This document shows positions 23,345 through 32,632 of a stretch of 64,000 nucleotides of DNA, piece by piece. The notes beneath the pieces are model-generated. The model saw only the letters and a list, made by a program, of their open reading frames with translations. It was not told where the DNA came from and made no database searches. Position 1 is the stretch's first letter; each line of letters starts with the position of its first letter. This DNA comes from Mucor racemosus (taxonomy: Eukaryota; Mucoromycota; Mucoromycetes; Mucorales; Mucoraceae): the NCBI GenBank assembly GCA_027405735.1, contig JAPEHQ010000022.1, positions 186,001 to 250,000 on the forward strand. The letters are read 5' to 3'. The position numbers were made by a program, and so were the translations under genes.

Positions 23345-23556
23345 TTTGTGGTCATGTAAAATAACGTAAAACTCATGTAATTTCATGTAAGCTCTAAATC
23401 TACATAAGGGTAGCGTAAATTTTAAGTAACCTCCAAATTTACACCATTTTAGTGTAAATAAAGTGTAAACCCCAAGTAACCCTAAAAATTAAATTTTTAC
23501 ACCAAATTCGTGTAAACTCCGCTTTACACTGTTTTACACTTTTCTTTCCCAGAGTG
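23345..23556. repeat. Right subterminal motif array of the CACT-ended element
   Basis: Repeated GTGTAAA, CGTAAA, ATGTAA and TTTACAC variants, including acaccaaattcgtgtaaac and gctttacactgttttacac before the terminal TTTCCCAGAGTG. It mirrors the left array. Confidence 0.7.
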
Positions 23557-24040
23557 TCATATCAATTTTGGAACCCCGTTAATACAGGTTATAAGCTGTG
23601 ATATAAACTATTATTTTGATTATATCAATAAAGAATCGATATTTTTCGCTGAGACAAAAAATATAGAGTAGGTTTCAGCTGGATCTATCTTGTGAATACA
23701 AAAAATTAATACTCAATTTAGGTGCTTAATTTTTATAATCAATTTTAGGCTAATCTTGGGCAAACTTGGTCATTTTTGGTCAGTGCACTTATATTCTGGT
23801 ATTAATATTTCTATTTTGCGAGATATATCAATGATCTATAGGATGAAGGCACATCCTTTTTGAAAACTTTACGTGATGCGATTCAATATTGTTGGGCAAA
23901 AACATTTGAAAATTATTCAAAGAAACCATCTGAAACCTTCTTTCTATAACCATAAAAAATTGATAATAGAAACCCTATCTCAACGAATTTTGATTTTAAT
24001 AATTTCCAACTTTACATGAGAGTAAGGACACGTATTTGAC
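23557..24040 (+). repeat. RepA interspersed repeat, copy 2, right part
   Basis: It continues copy 2 beyond the transposon, starting with the TCA duplication. It matches 12545-13045 of copy 1 through ggaaccccgtta, ggatctatcttgtgaata, gaaaccatctgaaa and ttccaactttacatg. Confidence 0.75.
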
Positions 24041-24619
24041 ACACTAATCTTAAATGGCAGCTTCCACAACAACCTACTGTGCGTTAAAAAAATCACAGCT
24101 AAAGTGCACCTAACGCTTACTGCACACCTTTATTGAAAACGAATTTAAATACGACGATCTTTATTAAATACTGATACAAGTAAGCTGTTACTCCTTTCAT
24201 AGATGTAGGTATAAATAGGTACTACAAGTATTTCAGATACCAGCTTCCATGAGTCATTGCACATTCCGTAAGTTTGAACAATAAGTTAGTCGCTACGTGT
24301 TATCCATCATGTCAATATTCATCGTAGGTGCAGTTAAAATGTAAAATAAAAAAGCTTTGAAAAAAATATAGTTTAAATCCTTCTTTATTCAGAATATGGA
24401 TAGTGTGCAATAAGCCTATATTTCTGCTCTATTTATATTATTTGTGATTTATTGTATCTGGGAATTGCACCGTACTGCCAGTGATCTATCAGAATTAAGA
24501 ATAACCGAATTACTAATTTAGAACACCTGTCAAATCATGATTAACATGTAATTAAGATAATACTGCATTCCATTATTATGTGTTTATTCTTTTGGTAAAC
24601 TAGTTAATTTGTTTGGTAT

Positions 24620-24764
24620 TTAAGCTTTATTTTGGGCTTCTTCTTGATTCACATAATCGAGGAGGTATTTGAATGCTTGTTTTTTACCATATTTGCTAAT
24701 GATCAGCATAGAACAACCTTTACTTTCGTCTAACATTGGTGTCGAGCCGGGTTTTGCCACCCAA
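24620..24764 (-). pseudogene. Possible ankyrin-like coding fragment
   Basis: A minus-strand frame between two stops encodes about 47 residues including GCSMLIISKYGKKQAFKYLL, which fits the helix-turn-helix spacing of an ankyrin repeat, and ends QEEAQNKA before TAA. Codon use is more gene-like than its surroundings. No neighbouring exons were found, so it is at most a relic or a terminal exon of an unidentified gene. Confidence 0.25.
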
Positions 24765-24791
24765 ATTTACTAATATAAGCTGGGCTCGACA
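24740..24791. repeat. Short perfect inverted repeat TGTCGAGCC ... GGCTCGACA
   Basis: Nine-base arms at 24740-24748 and 24783-24791 enclose 34 bases. The TG...CA ends look like those of LTRs, but 52 bases is far too short for one. It may be a hairpin or the fused ends of a small inverted-repeat element. Confidence 0.5.
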
Positions 24792-27206
24792 ACATCCTTA
24801 CTTCGGTCTATGTGTTTCTTCAATTTATTTTATTTTTATGATTCGACTTATTTTATTGTTGTATTTCAAATTATTAATACTTTTTGTATTTACTACTGTT
24901 ACATTCACGTTATCTTTATTTGGATATTAGAACATATAGTTTTATGCGAGATAACATTTAATTTCTTATTATGCGGGGAAATAGTATTTTAATTAGTTCA
25001 GCACAACAGGCCTCACATCATCCAAAGTCTCAGTCTATAACCGGTTGCATCAACCAGTTAACTCTAAGATAATGAACCTTTTGATTTGTAACCCTTATTA
25101 ATAATAAGTCAGCTAACTGATCTATGATAGCAATCCTGATTGTTCTTATCGTTCTAAAGCAAAATTTGGAAAGCGGGATATGGAGAGACATACCTACTTG
25201 TTGGATTTAGCGAAATGAAATAAACCCAACTTAAATATACGGTGATACTAATGTAAATGAATAAATAGATTGATCTGGTATAGAATACCAGAAATATATA
25301 ATTGATCTAATACTGATCTAACAGATAAATATAATATAGAATTTGTACAGTTTATAAATAAGACAAATTATTGATATTAAATAAAGACTCTCTTCAGTTT
25401 TTGTGTGTCATCATTTAATTTAACAAATTCCTTCATTGATTTATACATTTTTTTTTGCAACAATATATATGCTAAATCTTGTGCACTTCATAATTGGTGT
25501 TATACAGTAGTAACTCAATGCAGAAATTTGATTTACATTATATTCTTAGATAATATTATTATTATTTGTAAATGTATTTATAATAGCTATAATATTTACA
25601 GCAAGAATGGTTCTTGCTCGAGCATAAACATAAATAATACCTATTGCTTAAATTTATACGCAAGCCAAATCTAAGATTATATATGTTACTTTATCACTCA
25701 TAAAAGCTTAACAAATTAACTTTTTTCTTTAAACTTACTATCTTAGTTTACGATTGCCAGCTGTAAAAAGATCTGTTTTCAAGTATACAGTAGCTACGAT
25801 CGAAACTATGGTTATTAGACAAACCTTTAGACTATTCTTTTTTTTTGTTTCTATACCATTTGAAATTTTATCACTTTTCTGGAACATTTTGTGAGCTTGT
25901 AGTCAGTTCTAGCTTTTCATTGAGTAGGTACATGAATTTCATTGCCTTCGATTTGATGTGGTAATCAAGAAATATGTCCAATAATACAGTAGTAAATAAT
26001 AATATTTGATTTTAGAATACGGCTAAATGAAAATATCAGTCTCTAATATAATAAGTGCTACCTACTGTATATTGAAAACATTAGTCCCTTATGTTAGAAT
26101 GCATATTGAGATACAAGAAAAGAATACTAGCTTCTTGATAGTCTGATATGCCTGATCAAACGGTGAATAATATCCTTGGAATATGAAAACAAAAAGAGAG
26201 AAATAACACACGTAGAAAAGAGGTTTCAAGGCTTTACATTATTTAGCGCAATTAAAACCCTGCTAAATTGCACAATTCAGCTAATGTAAAAGCAGTATTA
26301 CAGCGCATAAACCATAAGCTAAACAAAATAGGCAATATCTGCTATTATCATAGGAACACACATTTTTCAACCAGAAAAACCGTCTGTCATATTATACATT
26401 CATTAAATAATTGCAAAAGCGATCCCCGTAGAGCGACGCCGTAATTGAGCATAGCAAGACTGAACGGCTAAGTCTCGTATACTATAGTATATCTAAGTTT
26501 TAAATAAAAAAGCATTTCTTTTTTTTAACTTTTTTTATATTTAACCATGTGCGGTCTGAAAATTCAGACTTTGTAGCGGACATTTTCGGGGCTCATTTGA
26601 TCCTTACCAACACTCATGATTTTGATCAAAAAACAGAAAAATCAATTTTTGATACCAAAATCAACGTTTAAATATACTACAATGTGAGAGAAAATTGTAG
26701 CCATAGCTAATACAGATTTTATGAAAGCTTAATATTAAATATTAAGTAATGAAAATTTGTAGTTTTGTCCCAAAAACGGTTTTTTGATTAAAGGATTTTT
26801 ATGTAATATTTTACAACAAAAATTTTTGTTATTTTTTATTGAGCAAATAGAGCGCTAAATTCTGCATATGTGTATATTTTTTGTTTTCGTAATTGGTAGT
26901 ATAATTAACTCTAGATTTGCAAAAACAGAAAAAAAATTTAAAAAATGTCAAAATTGATGATCTGGACAAAAATAATTTTCGAAATTAATATTCCGCTTAT
27001 AGGCCTTGTAAGTCTTAAAAATAAGAGGTTTTATAATACTTGAGAACTTTTTCAAGAATTAATGATACTGTACCCACTTGATTCAAGCTTATTACTGTAA
27101 ATCTTTATAAATGCTAATATTGCGTGATAGTTTATTTGATGATAATATAGCCTTACTTTATAATTATTGCGTTGTTAGAGGTGATTTACATTATGTTTTA
27201 GTGTTA

Positions 27207-28107
27207 ACGTGCCACCAGCTTTAAATCTGTGTAAACTTTAATTTTGTTTCAATTTTTATTTATTTTGGAACTCCGCTATTTCAATATATATATTTTTTTT
27301 GGAGGCATCTCATGGCAGATAATGTAGCTCATTTGTTATTTGGGAGATTGAGAAGTATAATAAGTTTAAACAAACATTTTATTTTTATAACAAATCTTTA
27401 GGAATTCTAAGTTTTCTATGAGATAAATATTTTTTTTGACAAATTTCTTAACTTCTTGGACAACTTCTCTACATTTGCTATAAGCTTCGATGTAGTCCAT
27501 CGACCTTCTGAAATAATGTCTGATTTGAGTCAGGTTACCAGAGGTATCCAGAAAAGAATGGATGTTTTTCTCCAGAGACTTGAATGTATAGTCACATCGC
27601 AAACGAGCTTCCCTCTTGGCAGCACCACAGTACATTTTGATCCAATTGCATTCGCAATGGTACTTTGGGTATCAGTAAAATGATTTTATAATAAAAATAA
27701 CTATTAAAGTCATAACAATTGTTCACAAAGGTTTAAATAATGATTGTTATGGCTCTGATTTATTATATCTTTATTTTTCGGAAAGTTGATAGCGAAAATG
27801 CTGATTTCACGCATTGCTTACGTAAGCTGGGTTTAAGGTAAGGAGGTTATGTGTCACAGAGTATCCTTGTTTCAAAAGTTACCCTCACCTAAGAGCACAC
27901 AGCTTAAATTTTGAAATACCGTCTATTTTCAAGGGCTATCAACAGAATGATTTTATAGTAAAATTAAGTATTCGAGCCATAACAATTGTTTACAAAGGTT
28001 TAAATAATGATTGTTATGGATTTTTTTTATTGTATCGTTAGTTTTGGGTGAGTTGATAGCTCTTAAAAAAAGTTAAAATTTGTGCAGGTTTAAAGCTGGT
28101 GGCACGT
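27207..28107. mobile_element. Tc1/mariner-like 901-bp element, copy 1
   Basis: The element starts ACGTGCCACCAGCTTTAAA and ends with its exact complement TTTAAAGCTGGTGGCACGT, and is flanked by TA on each side (27205-27206, 28108-28109). TA duplication and the IS630/Tc1-type transposase remnant inside identify the superfamily. A second copy at 59419-60319 has the same length and differs at only seven positions. The element also has an internal direct duplication of about 110 bases (about 27680-27795 and 27945-28060), each containing the hairpin-forming CATAACAAT ... ATTGTTATG. At 901 bp it is too short for a full transposase, so it is a deletion derivative mobilised in trans, if at all. Confidence 0.85.
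27366..27671 (-). pseudogene. C-terminal transposase remnant in Tc1-like copy 1
   Basis: Open after a TGA at 27672-27674, this frame reads YPKYHCECNWIKMYCGAAKR and continues RCDYTFKSLEKNIHSFLDTS, HYFRRSMDYIEAY and so on to the stop at 27366. It corresponds to the end of eukaryotic IS630/Tc1-type DDE transposases, where the motif is usually close to HCELN-x-IE-x-x-W and the Glu is the third catalytic residue. Here that position is Lys (WIKM), and the first two catalytic aspartates are absent because the upstream part is missing. Confidence 0.7.
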
Positions 28108-28109
28108 TA

Positions 28110-28335
28110 CCTCTCCAGTATCATAAATATAAATATGACCATCACTGGAAGAACCTATTACTGCCCTTTTACCCTCTTTGTCCCAAGCCAATTAATTCAA
28201 TAACGCTTCACCAGAAGCAACTACTTAATTAGTACTTATGAATGGTTTCTCGGTATTGGCATTCAAATTTAATAAATTAAATTGACTGGTTCAATCTACA
28301 GTAGTGGTATCAAATGTATCATCAGCCCGCCTTAT
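28110..28335 (-). pseudogene. Broken WD40 gene fragment, probably dynein intermediate chain
   Basis: Immediately next to the Tc1-like element a minus-strand frame reads FNLLNLNANTEKPFIST, VVASGEALLN, LAWDKEGKRAVIGSSSDGHI and YIYDTGE. This resembles the last WD40 repeat of cytoplasmic dynein intermediate chains (pattern: L-W-D-x-x-G-R-R-x-x-x-G-S-x-D-G-x-x-x-x-Y-D-x-G-E). Three in-frame stops interrupt it (TGA, TAA, TAA), each one base change from a sense codon; the last could derive from Gln CAA. No other exons of such a gene were found nearby, so it is a dead partial copy. The exact family within WD40 proteins is less certain than the WD40 assignment. Confidence 0.5.
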
Positions 28336-30220
28336 GATAAAAAATGTCAATCTAAAATCAGAAACATCCTATTGTCATTATTATTAAGCTATGAAAAGCT
28401 TTATTTTTCATAGTACAGCAATTAAATAAAAACCAAGATAATAATAATAGTACATGGTGAGTATTTAAGATCTAAGTAAGTTTGATAAAATATGCTTTTA
28501 AAACCCTTTTAAAAATTCTGAAGCAAATACAACATCTTGGTCCTGTAATTTCTATCCATTAAAATGTTGCGATTTCCACTACACAATGAATGCATCTTTT
28601 ATCAACCTTGACCTCGATGTACATTGGATATTAGTTTTTTACCAGTTTTATTTTCTCTAATTCATTGATATCTAGTCATATTGAACGATGATTTGCAGCA
28701 CTGCCAAAAAAAAAACGAATGCTTCAAGAGTTTTCTGCATATCAAATTATGCAATTTAATAGCAAGCAATGATTGCACTTAACTATGACTTTTGAGCCTA
28801 TTGATGTTAATCAGAATAATTATTACTTTGATTTAAAAGTAAACTTTGCTTTATACATTCACATTTGCCCATTTAATAAATGGCATTGAATTTATTATTT
28901 ATTATAGAAATTAACCAACTTCATCTTGATTCGATACATTTGATAATTAAATGCCTAAATTACGCGCGAGCCAACAGGTATCGCCACAAAAAAATCTCGT
29001 AGGGGTCGACGAAACACTACAATTTGGATCATTTTTTTGCGTTCATAGATCTATGAATGAACCATAATATCTCTATCTGTTCAATTTAACCGAAATACAT
29101 TGGACGTCAACATAGTACTTAATAAACCGCCTTACTTTATTGCAAGCCAACACAACTAATTTGATACTAGTTTAGCATCAGCAGTTGAATCGGATAAATT
29201 TGAGATTAGACCGCCCTTTTTAATAGTTTTGCATATCATGAGCTAATAATAAACAGTTATCATAGATATGCTAATCAATGATGATAAGTTAACTCGAATG
29301 GACGAAAGAATTGATTGGCAGTCTAAACAAAATATTAAAATCAAATATATTAATTGAATAAGCGAGAGATAATACACCATGTAAATTAGCATAATAATTG
29401 AATTATATTGTTTCTAGCGTTTTGAACTGAACACGCCTTTACTTTTAACCTATAAAAATTGATTTATTAGTAAAATTAATTAACAAGCTAATAAGTAATA
29501 ATTATGGTGTGCCTTTGATAGTTGGTAGTAGTATACAAGACAACATCGTGCTTTCCTCTTCTTGGTTGTTGTTGGTCATTAAATATAAACAAATATTTTT
29601 TAGAAATAAAATAGATTAACAACGGTTTATTTATTCATTCAAATCAAGTCAATACACACTATACGTACTTTTATAATCACCGATTTTTCTGCAGGTAGAT
29701 ATCAATGTTGAACCAAAAAAGCATTGATTATAACGTAGATGATGGAACAAAATGACTAAGTCTTGGATGCTTTTTTTATTCGAAAAAAATATTATAACGT
29801 GTCCTAATATTAACAGTTAATAATTCATTTCCAAATAAACAATAGGAAAAACATGTACTTGTACCTGCTACTTGATTTCAGTTTATAAAAAAATGGTCTT
29901 TTTGTGGTAGTTTTAAACATAAATAAAAGAGCTGAGAAAAGGGTGGGGAAGGAAAAAGAAATATAATTCTAAATCAGTCAACTTTGTGTGTTACAAACAT
30001 AAATTTACAAAGGCATAAATACTTTTAGTATTGCCAAGCATGTTGTTGTCGCTGTTCTAATATGGTCTTCGAAAGAAGAATGTGGGCAAAACTCTTTGAA
30101 ATCCCAAATTTGAAATTGTATTTCTCGTCAATAAGATAATTCTATTGAATCAGAATAACTCACATCTGCTTTAAAACATTCAAATCATCTTCGTTATTAA
30201 TTATATTATGATTGATATAC

Positions 30221-30445
30221 TTTAGTAAATTGACTAAAAAGCCTTGATCTCATTGCTCTACTCATCTGGGCTGCCTGATCTGCACAAAAAGTTTTATTCT
30301 TTCCATTCGTGCTAATTATTATGTCCATGGGACGCATAGTTCGGCCGTATTGTTCAAAAAATTGGGGGCGGGGAGGAATCAGGATACAGTATTTATCAGA
30401 GAAGATGCAGCAAGCTTCAAGACTAACTAATAATAGATTAGTTTA
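30221..30445 (-). pseudogene. Unidentified coding-like fragment
   Basis: A minus-strand frame of about 74 codons between stops reads ACCIFSDKYCILIPPRPQFF, EQYGRTMRPMDIIISTNGKN, KTFCADQAAQMSRAMRSRLF and ends TKVYQS before TAA. It is too short for the usual ORF cutoffs and lacks an early start codon. It is compositionally protein-like (balanced residues, little Asn/Lys bias) compared with surrounding AT-driven frames. The family is not recognised. Downstream, 30030-30140 (minus) also has two overlapping open frames. Confidence 0.3.
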
Positions 30446-30659
30446 TTTCAATACGAAGAAGGTGATATTGTAAAAGAATAGTTATTATATAACTTACTTA
30501 GACAGCATTATATGATTTGGCTTGATTTATCAAAATATGTTTAGGTTAAATAAAATTAGAAATTTAATCAAGTAAAGAGATATCGTTTATTGGAATGAAA
30601 TTAATAGGGTTTGTATACTATTTGATTTGGGAAATTAATGGTGTGGTAAGGTAGTTTAG

Positions 30660-30790
30660 ATGTTATTTAATAGTAATGTGTCATGTTGGTATGTCATGTT
30701 GGAATATCATGTTGGAATATCGCACTGGCGTATTATGCTTTTGTACCATGCTTCTATACCATGCTTCTATACCATGCTTTTAGGAGCATT
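30660..30790. repeat. Minisatellite of two alternating short units
   Basis: Units like tatgtcatgttgga repeat about three times (30670-30720). They are followed by ttgtaccatgcttctataccatgcttctataccatgc, about three copies of a 13-base taccatgcttcta unit (30740-30780). Confidence 0.75.
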
Positions 30791-31879
30791 GTATAGTTAA
30801 TATTTAATTAAGGAACTTCCGGTTCCGGATCTGTTATTTTTTACTTTTTTTGATTTGACATGATCTGGTTTAAGAATGATACATCATGACTAATACAAAT
30901 CAAGTCAGTTGTTATTCATAAAAACAATACAAATTATTTATCCACTGGGTATTTCTTGAGGAAATTAAATCAACAATCGGGGCCCTATTGTTACGCCAGG
31001 AGATTATATCAATCTCAAAGCTAAAATATGTACTAAATCATTTAATAAAAATAAAGGAAAACTGTTATAAAATGAAAGAGCACACTAAAACTAAAGAACT
31101 TTATTATAAGATCAAAACATCTTCTTTTATATTCACATTCTCTAATTATATGACCTGTTTAAATGAGTCTATTTATATATATACATATATCCAATCAAGT
31201 CTAGCTTCTAGGTGACACACACTAATTCCATATTCCTGTATAAACGGAGCTTCATAACATAATACACAGCAATGTAGAACTTAACATATCAAACTTTGTC
31301 GTAATCTTAACCAAGGAATGCACCCAGATCTGTGGATGCAACACCTATGTCAGTTTTTAACATAATGAAAAGTCTGTTAATAAACATATATCGTAATTAT
31401 TATATGGCTTTATGAACGAAAAACCTTCATGAATGAGATGAAGACGACCTAATAAAATGGCGTAAAAATTATAATCAAAAGTAGAACTACTATAATACTT
31501 ATTTTTTTCAACTGACATTAAAAATACTGAAAATAAAAGAAAAGAAATTAGACCCACAGAATTTTTTGGCTCATTTATAAACCCCTGAATGTGTTTTAAA
31601 AAAGGGTGTTTCTTTATCATAAATTGAATATATGATCCACATTTTTGTCATTGGCCGCTCTTCCAAAAAAAAAAAAATGCCGAACAATCTCTGGATGCGG
31701 CTATCTAATAATATTTCCAAACTGTAAATTTTTAGAAAAAAACACCGGACAGTCCGGACGCGGCTGCTTAAATATCTCAAGCAGCTGTGAGATGCGGGTA
31801 TCGAAATTTCATACAAAAATTATAGTTCAATTGTACCATTAATTAATTAATTATTTGAAGACTTTATAAAAGTAAAATA

Positions 31880-32060
31880 TACATGTAGGTATAAAACACG
31901 ATCCAAGCCTTGGACGAGCTTGACCAAAGCTCGCCATAACCAGCCGAGATTTGTATCACTTGAGCTCGAGCCGATCTTTTGACTTTTTTTTAAAAAGCTC
32001 TAGTCAAGCGCAAAAAAAGCTCGGCTGCATAAAAAAAGCTCGGCTCGTTTAAGATCACTA
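31880..32060. repeat. Block of AGCTCGGCTCG-like motifs
   Basis: Repeated variants occur in both orientations: gagcttgaccaaagctcg, gagctcgagccgatc, aaaagctcggctgcat and aaagctcggctcgttt. The GC content is clearly above the surroundings. It may be a decayed short inverted-repeat element; no boundaries could be set. Confidence 0.4.
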
Positions 32061-32632
32061 CTTGTAACCCAAAATTGTGAGTTTGATTCAGTTGTATTTT
32101 TTCCTATTGTTTTATTAGTAGTGTTTGTAGTTTGTCTTCTATGCATAATGTAACTGGAATAGAGGTAACGGTATATATGATTTGCTGCCAAAGTTCAAAA
32201 AATCCTTGCGTAAGTATATACCAAACCATTATTTATAAAACAAATGCAAAAATGTATCCTGTCGCTGGAAACTACATTTTATTGAGCCATATGTTTGTTA
32301 CACCATATAAAGCTTTACATCACATTAAACTTATAAATTGATCTTGAACACTTTATGAAGGATTTTTCCGCACTATTCATACTTTTGACATATATTACGC
32401 GGTGAATTTAAAAAAATTATCACTCTATATTTAGCAAACAGTTTAGTACATTTCTGAATTACAATATATTTAGATTTATTTTCGCATCCTATAAACATTT
32501 TTGTATTCGCATATTCGTATGTAAAATCCTTGTCGAAACTGCTACACTTTCAAATGTAAATGTATATGTAATATGTATGATTTATTTAATTATAATGATA
32601 AATAGCTAATAATATAAAGAACTAGCGTTAGT

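Larger units (their letters stand above)
20753..23556. mobile_element. 2.8-kb DNA transposon with CACT-type termini, non-autonomous
   Basis: The ends are inverted: left CACTCTGGGAAA at 20753 and right TTTCCCAGAGTG ending at 23556. The element is flanked by the trinucleotide TCA on both sides (20750-20752 and 23557-23559). It splits RepA copy 2, and joining the flanks across one TCA gives the RepA text seen in other copies (about tttcatatcaattttgg). Both ends carry about 200 bases of repeated GTGTAAA/TTTACAC-like motifs. CACT-starting ends, 3-bp target duplications and subterminal motif arrays are hallmarks of the CACTA (En/Spm) superfamily; KDZ-type elements are an alternative. It encodes a zinc-finger-like acidic ORF and a coiled-coil ORF, but no DDE transposase is visible, so it is probably an internally deleted derivative. 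Confidence 0.75.
24041..27206. other. Gene-poor stretch
   Basis: No intact gene was found in 3.2 kb. It contains a 48-codon minus-strand fragment at 24620-24764, a short inverted repeat at 24740-24791 and, from about 26500 to 27100, degenerate A/T-rich repeat-like text. The small plus-strand ORFs at 24736-25674 are AT-driven and not called. Confidence 0.45.
28336..32632. other. Gene-poor stretch with relics and repeats
   Basis: No intact gene was found in 4.3 kb. It contains a coding-like fragment at 30221-30445, a minisatellite at 30660-30790 and a block of GC-richer motifs at 31880-32060. The frames at 30988-32341 show no recognisable protein. A tRNA-like anticodon/T-loop arrangement near 32065-32095 does not fold convincingly and is not called. 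Confidence 0.45.

Noticed and set aside
23079..23376. Hydrophobic minus-strand ORFs with repeated Val/Leu/Met and Gly-Asp units
   Set aside because: They are shadows of the Ser-Pro-Arg repeat in exon 2 of the element's coiled-coil gene.
24740..25400. LTR retrotransposon with TGTCGAGCC as LTR start
   Set aside because: No second long direct repeat, primer-binding site or gag/pol text was found; the TG...CA inverted repeat spans only 52 bases.
30030..30140. RagC/Gtr2-like motif (IQFQIWDF) on the minus strand
   Set aside because: Only eight residues match, there is a stop just upstream, and no GTPase P-loop exon is found nearby.
32040..32100. tRNA-Thr-like sequence (acttgtaa followed by gtttgattc)
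   Set aside because: Anticodon-loop and T-loop-like words are present at a plausible distance, but acceptor, D and anticodon stems do not pair.
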